Assembly (NCBI RefSeq): GCF_009687865.1
Contig: NZ_BLAE01000014.1
Location: 35,213 to 99,212, forward strand
Origin: Acrocarpospora macrocephala
Lineage (GTDB): Bacteria > Actinomycetota > Actinomycetes > Streptosporangiales > Streptosporangiaceae
Direction of reading: 5' to 3'
DNA: 64,000 bases
Within the stretch, counting starts at the first letter, position 1; each line of letters opens with the position of its first letter. The notes beneath the pieces were generated by a model. It was not told the DNA's origin. It ran no database searches and saw only the letters and a program-made list of their open reading frames with translations. Positions 1 to 7,097 of this stretch are shown in pieces. The translations under genes were made by a program, and so were the position numbers.

Positions 1-54
1 GGTGGGAACACCCACGGCAAGCATTCGGCGCTCACCTTCCTCGTGACGCGCTGA
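1..54 (+). CDS. C-terminal fragment of an unidentified protein (partial)
   Basis: Frame 1 is open from the window edge and ends at a TGA at 52-54, giving a 17-residue tail, GGNTHGKHSALTFLVTR. It would end convergently with the kinase gene on the other strand, with a short overlap. The tail is too short to assign a family, and only the uninterrupted frame and convergent layout support it. It could equally be intergenic sequence. Confidence 0.3.
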   Translation, partial: GGNTHGKHSALTFLVTR

Positions 55-1192
55 CGGCTGGGAACTCGGCGACGACTTCCCAGCCGTTCTCCCTGGTAGG
101 ACCGGCGGTCAGCTGGCCGCCCAGGGCTTGGACGCGTTCGACCATGCCGACCAGGCCGAACCCGCCCCCCAGCCGGGTCAGCCGGGGGTCGCCGGGCGAG
201 CCCACGTTGCGGACCCGGAGCCGTACCAGATCGGGGGGCGCGCTCAGGGCGGCCTCCACCCACGCCGCGCCGGGAGCGTGGCGGCGGACGTTGGTGAGCG
301 ACTCCTGGAGCACGCGGTGCAGTGTCGTCAGAACCTCCGGCGGGAGCGCCAGATCGGTGACCCCGTGGCCGATGTCGAAGCTCGCCCGCGGCCCTTGGGC
401 GGCGAACCGCTCCACCATGATCCGCAGGTCGGCGAGGTCGACCCCCGGACTGCGCGAGGCCTGTTCGTCGGCGCGTAACACCCCGACCAGGCGGCGCATC
501 GAGGTCAGCGCCTCGCCCCCGGCGGTAGCGATGGCGTCCAGGGCGGGCAGCACCGTCTCCGGCCGCTGCTCGCCGACGGCTCTGGCCGCCTGCGCCTGGA
601 CCACGATGCCGGTGATGTGATGGGCCACCAGATCATGCAGCTCGCGGGCCAGATCCAGCCGCTCGGACCGGCGCACCGCCTCCACGGCCGCCTCCCGCCG
701 ATGCTGCTGCAGCCGCAGATAGGCCCCGGTCACCGCGCCGACCGCCCAGCCGACAAAGAACAGGACCTCGAACACACCCCCCGGCGTGCCGCCGCCCACC
801 CGCAGCCCGGCCGACAGCTGCAGCGTGATCAGGGCCGCACCAGCGAGCACGACGGCGCCTCTCAGCGGCCGCACCCACCGCAACACGCTGATCGTGAGCA
901 CCATCAACGCCCCGGCTTCGGCCATGCCTGGCACCGGAAGATCGTCCATCGCCGCGGCGGCGAGGGTGAGCACCAGCGACACCACGACCAGCGTCACCAT
1001 CGAGCCCACCCGGAACCGGCTGCGCGCCAGCACGGCCACCAGCCCCGCCAGACCGCCCACCGGAATCAGAAAGGCCGACGCCTGCCCGTGTGACACCGCC
1101 AACGCGGTTTCGAGCAGCAGAATCATCCCCAGCAGCCCCAGCAGGGCGAACTCGCTGAGCCGCTGGATCCAGTTGACGAAACCTTCACCCAC
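32..1192 (-). CDS. Sensor histidine kinase, NarL/DesK type
   Basis: Membrane-bound histidine kinase of the HisKA_3 family. The N-terminal half holds about five hydrophobic segments. The H-box follows as LARELHDLVAHHITG, with His as the presumed phospho-acceptor. The C-terminal HATPase_c domain shows the N-box (LQESLTNVRRHAPGA) and the G-box (GGGFGLVGMVERV). No response regulator is visible; the partner may lie beyond the left edge. The start is uncertain: a GTG at 1192 places the first hydrophobic segment close to the N-terminus, whereas a TTG at 1288 would add 32 non-conserved residues. An inverted repeat (CGGCCGT at 1231-1237, ACGGCCG at 1253-1259) lies between the two candidates and may belong to the promoter. 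The kinase assignment is firm; the stimulus is unknown. Confidence 0.88.
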   Translation of the reverse strand: MGEGFVNWIQRLSEFALLGLLGMILLLETALAVSHGQASAFLIPVGGLAGLVAVLARSRFRVGSMVTLVVVSLVLTLAAAAMDDLPVPGMAEAGALMVLTISVLRWVRPLRGAVVLAGAALITLQLSAGLRVGGGTPGGVFEVLFFVGWAVGAVTGAYLRLQQHRREAAVEAVRRSERLDLARELHDLVAHHITGIVVQAQAARAVGEQRPETVLPALDAIATAGGEALTSMRRLVGVLRADEQASRSPGVDLADLRIMVERFAAQGPRASFDIGHGVTDLALPPEVLTTLHRVLQESLTNVRRHAPGAAWVEAALSAPPDLVRLRVRNVGSPGDPRLTRLGGGFGLVGMVERVQALGGQLTAGPTRENGWEVVAEFPAVSASRGR

Positions 1193-1326
1193 GCTGGCCG
1201 AGCCTAGAACCCCCCACCGACAAACCGCATCGGCCGTTCGGCCGACCCCTGGACGGCCGAACCCATCGTTCGGGCGAGATGAACCCAAGCTTCGAAAGTG
1301 TTCTATCTACAGAGGAGGTGGGGGGC

Positions 1327-1440
1327 ATGACCGTCCTCGGAATCATTTTTGTGCTCATCGTGGTGCTACTCGCGCTGGCCGATCCGCTGCTGCTGTCGCG
1401 ATTCGAGCGACTGGACGAGAAGAAGAACGGGTGGCGGTAG
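1327..1440 (+). CDS. 37-residue single-span membrane peptide upstream of metB
   Basis: ATG preceded by an exceptionally strong Shine-Dalgarno run (AGAGGAGGTG at 1311-1320). The product is one hydrophobic helix of about 20 residues (TVLGIIFVLIVVLLALAD) followed by a charged tail (RFERLDEKKNGWR). It ends 9 bp before the metB ATG, so the two are probably co-transcribed. No family is recognised. The strong ribosome site, membrane-helix composition and packed spacing argue that it is translated; a regulatory leader peptide for metB is the main alternative. Confidence 0.6.
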   Translation: MTVLGIIFVLIVVLLALADPLLLSRFERLDEKKNGWR

Positions 1441-1449
1441 CCTCACTGC

Positions 1450-2589
1450 ATGACTGAAGGCTTTGAGACCCTGGCCATTCACGCGGGTCAGGAGGCGGAC
1501 CCGCTGACCGGAGCCGTCGTTCCGCCCATTTACGCCGTATCTACCTACAAGCAGGACGGCGTGGGTGGGCTTCGTTCCGGATACGAGTACAGCCGGTCGG
1601 CCAACCCGACCCGTACCGCACTGGAAGAATGCCTGGCCGCCGTGGAAGGCGGGGCGCGGGGATTGGCGTTCGCGTCCGGCCTGGCCGCGGAGGACACGCT
1701 GCTGCGCGCGGTCTGCCGCCCGGGTGACCATGTGATCATCCCGAACGACGCTTATGGCGGGACATTTCGCCTATTCGCGAAGGTTCTGGAGGCCTGGGGG
1801 CTGTCCTACGACCCGGTCCCGCTGAGTGACGTGGACGCGGTCCGAGCCGCCGTCCGGCCGCAGACCAAGGTGATCTGGGTGGAGACGCCCACCAACCCGC
1901 TGCTCGGCATCGCCGACATCGCCGCGCTCGCGTCGATCGCGCACGACGCGGGGGCCATGCTCGTGGTGGACAACACCTTCGCCTCGCCGTACCTGCAGCA
2001 GCCGCTGGCGCTCGGCGCCGACGCGGTGGTGCATTCCACGACGAAGTATGTCGGGGGGCATTCGGATGTCATCGGGGGCGCGCTTGTGGCCGGGTCGGCG
2101 GAGCTGGGGGAGCGCCTGGCGTACCACCAGAACGCGATGGGCGCGGTGGCCGGGCCTTTCGACGCGTGGCTGACGCTGCGCGGGCTCAAGACGCTCGCGG
2201 TGCGGATGGACCGGCACTGCGACAACGCCGAGCGGATCGTGGATCTGCTGCTGGCGCACCGGAAGGTGACCGAGGTGCTGTACCCGGGCCTGCCCGGACA
2301 TCCCGGACATGAGATCGCGGCCAAGCAGATGAAGCGTTTCGGCGGAATGATCTCGTTCCGGGTCGCCGGGGGCGAGGCCGCCGCCGTGGAGGTCTGCAAC
2401 CGGGCGCGGCTGTTCACGCTCGGCGAGTCCCTGGGCGGCGTCGAATCCCTGATCGAGCACCCCGGCCGGATGACACACGCGTCCGTGGCCGGTTCGGCGC
2501 TGGAGGTGCCCGCCGACCTGGTCCGCCTGTCGGTCGGCATCGAAACCGTCGACGACCTGCTCGCGGACCTCTCCCAGGCGCTCGGCTAA
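1450..2589 (+). CDS. metB: Cystathionine gamma-synthase
   Basis: PLP enzyme of transsulfuration that joins an activated homoserine ester to cysteine to give cystathionine for methionine synthesis. The 379-residue length is normal for the Cys/Met metabolism PLP family. The cofactor lysine is K199 in STTKYVGGHSD; SGYEYSRSANPTR, the phosphate-binding loop after FASGLAAED, and the ETPTNP motif are all present. Cystathionine gamma-lyase or O-succinylhomoserine sulfhydrylase share this fold and cannot be excluded from sequence alone. The MetB call is favoured because metB is linked to mca and greA in other actinobacteria. It ends convergently with, and overlaps by 4 bp, the DUF2269-like gene. Confidence 0.9.
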   Translation: MTEGFETLAIHAGQEADPLTGAVVPPIYAVSTYKQDGVGGLRSGYEYSRSANPTRTALEECLAAVEGGARGLAFASGLAAEDTLLRAVCRPGDHVIIPNDAYGGTFRLFAKVLEAWGLSYDPVPLSDVDAVRAAVRPQTKVIWVETPTNPLLGIADIAALASIAHDAGAMLVVDNTFASPYLQQPLALGADAVVHSTTKYVGGHSDVIGGALVAGSAELGERLAYHQNAMGAVAGPFDAWLTLRGLKTLAVRMDRHCDNAERIVDLLLAHRKVTEVLYPGLPGHPGHEIAAKQMKRFGGMISFRVAGGEAAAVEVCNRARLFTLGESLGGVESLIEHPGRMTHASVAGSALEVPADLVRLSVGIETVDDLLADLSQALG

Positions 2590-3026
2590 CTCCCGGGGCC
2601 CCCGTTGAAGACCATCAGCACCAGGATCACCAGCCAGATCAGCGAGGTCACCCCGCCCAGCGCGGCGATCCTCCCGGTCTGAACCTTCGCGTCATCCTCC
2701 GGGTTGTCGTTCTCGAGAGCCCGGAGGGCCTTGCTCATATCCCGATCGATAATGACCAGCAGCACAGCGGCCACGATGAACAAGGTCATCGAGACCGTCA
2801 GGTACACCTTCGCCAGGTCGGACCGGCCGAGCAAGGCCCCGAACAGGAAGACCCCCAGCGTCAGCGACCCGAACAGTCGCCCGGCCCGCTTCAGGAAGCG
2901 CAGGACGTTGAGGTCACGCGCCCGGATGTACCGCGGCACATAACTCGTGACGGCGGTGAGCGGACCAATCGCGAAGATCGCGAACGCGATGTGCAGCCAC
3001 AGCAGCACCTTGTCGGAAAACGACAT
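2586..3026 (-). CDS. DUF2269-like integral membrane protein
   Basis: A 146-residue protein with about four hydrophobic segments: near residues 7-27, 52-68, 72-92 and 122-142. The opening LLWLHIAFAIFAIGP and the basic RYIRARDLNVLRFLKRAGR loop are typical of small DUF2269-type membrane proteins, whose function is unknown. The start ATG lies directly next to a perfect 7-bp inverted repeat that occupies the place where a Shine-Dalgarno sequence would be, so translation or transcription is probably controlled there. Confidence 0.7.
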   Translation of the reverse strand: MSFSDKVLLWLHIAFAIFAIGPLTAVTSYVPRYIRARDLNVLRFLKRAGRLFGSLTLGVFLFGALLGRSDLAKVYLTVSMTLFIVAAVLLVIIDRDMSKALRALENDNPEDDAKVQTGRIAALGGVTSLIWLVILVLMVFNGGPGS

Positions 3027-3029
3027 GCG

Positions 3030-3047
3030 CTGAGGCTATCGCCTCAG
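3030..3047. promoter_or_regulatory. Palindrome over the ribosome-binding region of the DUF2269-like gene
   Basis: CTGAGGC-tatc-GCCTCAG, a perfect 7-bp inverted repeat with a 4-base spacer, begins 4 bases upstream of the ATG at 3026. On the minus-strand mRNA it would form a tight hairpin in the Shine-Dalgarno position. As DNA it could equally be a repressor operator. Confidence 0.45.
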
Positions 3048-3065
3048 TGATCAGACCGGCAGTGC

Positions 3066-3099
3066 GATTCCGTACGGCTCCCGCAAGACATACGGAATC
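3066..3099 (-). terminator. Stem-loop after the 82-residue membrane protein gene
   Basis: GATTCCGTA and TACGGAATC form a perfect 9-bp stem with a 16-base loop, 10 bp beyond the stop codon of the minus-strand gene ending at 3109. No U-tract follows, as is common for actinobacterial terminators. It could instead insulate the DUF2269-like gene downstream. Confidence 0.45.
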
Positions 3100-3108
3100 A
3101 CGCCGATC

Positions 3109-3357
3109 TCAGACCCGCAGTTCGCGGTCCAACTCCAGACAGGTCGGGCACGCGTGCTCCGGATGAATGACGCAGGCCGTGTGATCGACGCTGAGCCCGA
3201 GAATGCGCCGCGTCCCCGACGACAGCACGCTCCGCGGGCTGAGGGTCAGCGACCGCCGCCGGTCCTCCCGCCGGATACTGTGGACGACGAGCATGAACGC
3301 GCTGAGCGCGACCAGCCCCGCGGTGAGACTGAACAGAACGATGATTGTGTACAACAC
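3109..3357 (-). CDS. Small membrane protein with C-terminal Cys cluster (82 aa)
   Basis: The GTG at 3357 is chosen because GGGGAG sits 6 bases upstream. One transmembrane helix (residues about 3-26, LYTIIVLFSLTAGLVALSAFM) is followed by a basic stretch (RREDRRR). The C-terminus carries DHTACVIHPEHACPTC, a Cys/His cluster that could bind zinc. The same plan (helix, basic stretch, HT-C...CPxC) appears in the next gene upstream at 3520-3693, so the two look paralogous. Both point away from the GntR regulator. Small membrane proteins near GntR regulators occur in actinomycete conjugative elements, but no homology to a named Spd protein is claimed. Confidence 0.55.
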   Translation of the reverse strand: MLYTIIVLFSLTAGLVALSAFMLVVHSIRREDRRRSLTLSPRSVLSSGTRRILGLSVDHTACVIHPEHACPTCLELDRELRV

Positions 3358-3449
3358 GTGCGACTCCCCATGCTGATGTTGGGTCTGTGTCGCCGCTGAC
3401 TCCCCGATTGCCAGGCATGACACGCTGTAAACCGACCATATGAGGGCGA

Positions 3450-3476
3450 TCCGACCCTGAGTTGTGAGGGTTCGGA
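3450..3476 (-). terminator. Imperfect stem-loop between the two small membrane protein genes
   Basis: TCCGACCCT and AGGGTTCGGA pair with a single bulged base around an 8-base loop. It lies downstream of the minus-strand gene ending at 3520 and could act as a terminator or as an RNA-processing site between the two genes. Confidence 0.35.
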
Positions 3477-3519
3477 CAGGTTTGGCTATGCCGGACGGAT
3501 AGCGCCCCTGCCCTCGTGG

Positions 3520-3693
3520 TTAGCTCCGGTTGTGGCTGTAGCGGCGCGCGCAGATCGGGCATGGCGGCACCCGGTAGTCACAGGTGTGGTGCGTCCGCGC
3601 CCGGTCGGTCAGCACGATGTTGACCGCCAGCGCCACAAAGGCGAGGGCGATGCCGGCGCCGATGACCAGCGACGCGATGAGGATGAATTCCAC
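3520..3693 (-). CDS. 57-residue membrane protein with CPIC motif
   Basis: The GTG at 3693 has AAGGAT about 7 bases upstream. Residues 3-28 form one hydrophobic helix (FILIASLVIGAGIALAFVAL and on). The rest is basic and Cys-rich, with HHTCDYRVPPCPICARRY. Spacing of the Cys residues resembles the neighbour at 3109-3357, suggesting paired or duplicated proteins with a cytoplasmic zinc knuckle. No known family was recognised. Confidence 0.55.
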   Translation of the reverse strand: MEFILIASLVIGAGIALAFVALAVNIVLTDRARTHHTCDYRVPPCPICARRYSHNRS

Positions 3694-3788
3694 GGCGGAT
3701 CCTTTTCTTCGGTGGCCTCTATATCAGCATTCTCAGGGCCTGCGAAGGAAGGGTTGGAATATAAACTCAGCCCTGTTGGCCATCGTTA

Positions 3789-3896
3789 AACTCATGACCG
3801 GACTCATGCCATTGAGCTACTCATTGGAATGAGTGCGACGTATTACGACGACCGGCTCGTCTCACTCATAGGCATGAGCGGCTTGTACCAATGAGT
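3789..3896. promoter_or_regulatory. ATGAGT operator array in the GntR divergent promoter
   Basis: About seven copies of ACTCAT or its complement ATGAGT (some with one mismatch) lie in 108 bp. They include a near-ideal palindrome ACTCATTGGAATGAGT at 3819-3834 and a second pair CTCAT-aggc-ATGAG at 3865-3878. A further AGTGGTCTAG half-site, like the GntR/HutC (DasR-type) box, follows at 3894-3903. The array separates the small membrane genes from the regulator and is the probable autoregulatory site. Confidence 0.55.
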
Positions 3897-3932
3897 GGTC
3901 TAGGTCTAACTTTGCCAGGGGAAGGGGTTCAC

Positions 3933-4712
3933 GTGGCGGAAGCGCTCTATCGTCAGGTCGCGGCAGATCTCCGGGCGAAGATCAACACGGGGGAGCTGCC
4001 GCCGGGCATCCAGCTCCCGTCCGAATCGGCGCTGGAGCGGCTGTACGGCCACCTCTCCGGCTCGCGCGGGGACGCGAAGCTCTCGCGCAACACGGTGCGG
4101 CTCGCGATCGCGATCCTGCAGAACGAGGGACTCGTCGAAGCCCGCCACGGCAGGGGCACGTTCGTACGCGAGCGCGTGACGTTCACGGTCCTCGCCTCGG
4201 CGGAGGAGGGCGTGGAGGTCACCGACCGCGACGCTTTCGTGGCGGCGGTGAGCGTGCAGGGCCGGAAACCCGAGCAGCTGGGCCTCCGGATGGAGATCAG
4301 GACCGCCTCGCCCGAGGTGGCGGAACGGCTGCGCATCGAGGAAGGCGACACCGTCGTCGTGCGGAGCATGAACCGCCTGATCGACGGCCGTCCCTGGTCG
4401 ATCCAGGAGTCCTTCTACCCGATGGACATCGCCGCGGGCACCCTGCTCATGTCCCCGCAGAACATCGAACACGGCACGGTCACCGAGCTGCGCCGGCACG
4501 GGCACGGCCAGGTCGGGTATCGGGACGAGATTGTCTGCCGGATGCCGACCCAGGCGGAGGCGGTGTTTCTCGGCCTCGGCGCGGGCGTGCCGGTTCTAGA
4601 ATTGTTCCGCACGGCCCACTCGCCGGACCGGCCGATCCGTTTGACCATCAATGTGTATGCGGGGGACAGCACCCAGCTGGCCTACAATATCGGTGAACCC
4701 GGAAACGAGTGA
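3933..4712 (+). CDS. GntR-family (HutC subfamily) transcriptional regulator
   Basis: The N-terminal winged helix-turn-helix starts ALYRQVAADLRAKINTGELPPG and continues LPSESALERLYG, SRNTVRLAIAILQNEGL and the wing GRGTFVRE. The C-terminal UTRA-like effector domain runs from about residue 75 to the end (IQESFYPMDI, LELFRTAHSPDRPIRLTINVYAG). Start GTG 3933 is preferred over ATG 3891: it has GAAGGGG 7 bases upstream, while the ATG lies inside the operator repeats. The helix-turn-helix carries an insertion (GHLSGSRGDAKL) between helices, which is unusual but occurs in regulators of integrative elements. It probably represses its own promoter and the small membrane genes. Effector unknown. Confidence 0.85.
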   Translation: MAEALYRQVAADLRAKINTGELPPGIQLPSESALERLYGHLSGSRGDAKLSRNTVRLAIAILQNEGLVEARHGRGTFVRERVTFTVLASAEEGVEVTDRDAFVAAVSVQGRKPEQLGLRMEIRTASPEVAERLRIEEGDTVVVRSMNRLIDGRPWSIQESFYPMDIAAGTLLMSPQNIEHGTVTELRRHGHGQVGYRDEIVCRMPTQAEAVFLGLGAGVPVLELFRTAHSPDRPIRLTINVYAGDSTQLAYNIGEPGNE

Positions 4713-4783
4713 TCGTCCGCCGCTGGAGTATATTGTGGCGCGCGAATTAACAACCGGTCGATTAATAGAATGGAACACGCGTC

Positions 4784-5182
4784 ATGATCTTCGTGCCCGA
4801 AGCGTACAGCGACGCTTGGTTGGAGCTTCCCCTCGCTTATGTGGCGCGGGTGGCCGAGGTGCTGGGCGCTGAACGCTGGTGGGACGATCCCTTCGATCCC
4901 CGGGACGCGACGATCCTGCTCGGGCACGGGCGCGCGCTCGTCTGGGACGAGGAGAGCGGGTGGCGGCGCGGAACCTTCCTGTCCGGGCACAAGGGCGTGC
5001 GCACCGAGCTGGCCGGGGCCGTCTACCTGGGCGGCGGCGTGCTGCCGGAACCGGAGCGGGTGGCCGACCTGCTCGCGGGCGGCGGAACGGAGCGGCCCGT
5101 CTACCGGTCCTACCGGGATATCGGCGACGGGTTCGACCAGGAACTGGTCAGGTACGCCGGCGGGCTCGTAGGAAGTCGTTGA
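4784..5182 (+). CDS. DUF6292-family protein
   Basis: A 132-residue soluble protein with the pattern I associate with DUF6292: YVARVAEVLGAERWWDDP near the N-terminus, RALVWDEESGWRRG in the middle, and VYLGGGVLPEPERVADLL near the C-terminus. Members occur in actinomycetes, often beside GntR regulators or element-borne genes, and their function is unknown. It follows the GntR gene in the same direction after 71 bp of unusually AT-rich spacer. It overlaps the 3' end of the opposite VWA gene by 35 bp. Confidence 0.65.
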   Translation: MIFVPEAYSDAWLELPLAYVARVAEVLGAERWWDDPFDPRDATILLGHGRALVWDEESGWRRGTFLSGHKGVRTELAGAVYLGGGVLPEPERVADLLAGGGTERPVYRSYRDIGDGFDQELVRYAGGLVGSR

Positions 5183-7097
5183 CGACGTACTCACCGAGGC
5201 GGTCGGCGCTGGGGGCGAAGACGCGCCCGCCGTTGCGGCGGGCCACCTCGTCCACGAACTCGCGCAGGCGTTCGTCGGCGGCGAGCATGAAGACGTTCAT
5301 GGTGGCGCGGCGGCGGGTCATCTTGTCGACCTCGGCGAGGGTGAGCTCGAGGGTCTCCCGGGAGGGCGGCCACTCGAAGCGGGGCACGCCGTTGCGCATC
5401 AGGTGCGCGGTGGGCTCGCCGTCGGTGACCACCAGCACGACGGGTTCGAAGTCGGGGTGGCGGTCGAGGTGGCGGCCCGCGATGAGCAGGGCGTGGTGCA
5501 GGTTGGTGCCCTGGACCATGTCCCATTCGAGCCCGGCCAGCTCGTCGGGCTGCAGCACGCGGGCGTAGTTGGAGAAACCGACGATCTGCACCGAGTCCTG
5601 CGGGAACTTGGAGGCGACCAGGGCCTGCAGGGCGAGCGCGGTCTGCTTGGCGGCGGCCCAGGTGCCGCGCAGCGCCATCGAGTAGGACAGGTCGACCAGC
5701 AGGCAGACGGCGGCGGCTGAGCGGCGTTCGGTCTCGGAGACCTCGAAGTCGTCCACCGAGAGGCGCACCCGGCCGTTCGCCGCGCCGCGCCGTACCCCGT
5801 TGATGACGGTGCGGACGACGTCGATGGGCTGCTCGTCGCCGAAACGCCAGGGGCGGGTGGAGCCGGTGAGCTCGCCCGCCGCGCCCGCGTCGCGCTGGTC
5901 GTGGTCGCCGCGGCGGCTGGAGTCGAGGGAGGCGAACACGCGGCGCAGGGCGGTCTCGCCCAGGCGGCGTACGGCCTTCGGAGTGAGTTCCAGTTTGCCC
6001 CGATTGCGGCGGAGGTAACCCTGGTTCTCCAGCTCGCGCTCGATCCGGCGCAGGGCTTCCAGGTCGTCCACGCCGGAGCGGCCGAGAGCGCGCCGGACGG
6101 CGGCTTCGTCGATGTCGTCCAGGCGGGCGCCCGGGTAGTCCTGGCGGAGGGCGGCTTCGAGCTCGCTCAGGTCGGCGAGTTCCTGGAGGGCGCCCACGGC
6201 GTCGCCCATGCCCATCGGGTCGTCGCCGCTGACCCGCTCGGGGGAGCTCCAGGACAGGTCGGGACGCCGGGCGTACAGGGAGTCGCCGAGGCGGCGCATC
6301 TGGTCGGCGAGACCGGCGCGTTCGAGCGTCTGGGCCATGAGACCGGCGAGTTCCTCGCGCTGCTGCGGCGTGAGCGAGGCCAGCAGCCGCTGCGCGGCCG
6401 CGGCCCGCCGGGCAAGCTGATCGACGAGCTCCTCCAGGTTCCGCGGATTCTCCGGGAACATGTCCCCATATTTCCGCATGAAGGAGTCAAAATCCTCCTG
6501 GGTGTGCTGCCCCTGGGCGTCCCTGTCCAGCATGTCGTTCAGGTCGGACATCATCTGCCGGACCCGTTCCATCGCCTCCGGATCCGGATTGGCGAGAGCT
6601 TCCTTCATGCCGCGGAACTGGCTGTCCAGGATCTCCCGGCGCAGCAGGTCGCGCAGCTCCTCGAAGGTCTGCCGGGCCGCCGCCGACCGCCAGTCGTACT
6701 CGTCCAGCTCCCGCACGGCCCGCGCGGTGTCGGACGGCAGCGCGTCCAGGGCCGCCTCGCGGAACCGCGCGTCGTCCGAGGGATCGGGGAACAACTCCGC
6801 GCGTTCCTGGCCGATCGCCTTGTCCAGCAGGGCGCGGGCGCGTTCGAGGGTGCCGTCCAGGCGGGTGTTCTCGCGGAGCTCGCGGCGGCGTTGCCGTACC
6901 TGGCGGAGGAGCTCTTCCAGGCCGCGCCGGTCCGGCGCGTCGGGGAGGCCGCGTTTGAGCAGGTCGCGCAGGGCGTCCAGCGGGGTGGAGCCGGACAGGA
7001 TGGCGTCGCCCATCTCGTCCAGCGCCGAGCGCACGTCGTAGGGCGGGGCGAGCGGATCCGGCCCGTCCTGGTATTCGCCGTAACGGTAGGCCGTCAT
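5148..7097 (-). CDS. VWA domain protein, partner of a MoxR-type AAA ATPase
   Basis: A 649-residue cytoplasmic protein. The first two thirds are charged and helical with many Arg/Glu/Leu runs. The C-terminal third is a von Willebrand A domain with the MIDAS motif DLSYS (in VCLLVDLSYSMALRG), the conserved Thr in GTNLHHAL, and VTDGEP as the third metal-site strand. It overlaps the upstream ATPase gene by 4 bp (ATGA), so the two are translationally coupled. MoxR AAA plus VWA pairs act as chaperone or metal-insertion machines on client proteins; the client here is unknown. Confidence 0.85.
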   Translation of the reverse strand: MTAYRYGEYQDGPDPLAPPYDVRSALDEMGDAILSGSTPLDALRDLLKRGLPDAPDRRGLEELLRQVRQRRRELRENTRLDGTLERARALLDKAIGQERAELFPDPSDDARFREAALDALPSDTARAVRELDEYDWRSAAARQTFEELRDLLRREILDSQFRGMKEALANPDPEAMERVRQMMSDLNDMLDRDAQGQHTQEDFDSFMRKYGDMFPENPRNLEELVDQLARRAAAAQRLLASLTPQQREELAGLMAQTLERAGLADQMRRLGDSLYARRPDLSWSSPERVSGDDPMGMGDAVGALQELADLSELEAALRQDYPGARLDDIDEAAVRRALGRSGVDDLEALRRIERELENQGYLRRNRGKLELTPKAVRRLGETALRRVFASLDSSRRGDHDQRDAGAAGELTGSTRPWRFGDEQPIDVVRTVINGVRRGAANGRVRLSVDDFEVSETERRSAAAVCLLVDLSYSMALRGTWAAAKQTALALQALVASKFPQDSVQIVGFSNYARVLQPDELAGLEWDMVQGTNLHHALLIAGRHLDRHPDFEPVVLVVTDGEPTAHLMRNGVPRFEWPPSRETLELTLAEVDKMTRRRATMNVFMLAADERLREFVDEVARRNGGRVFAPSADRLGEYVVNDFLRARRRT

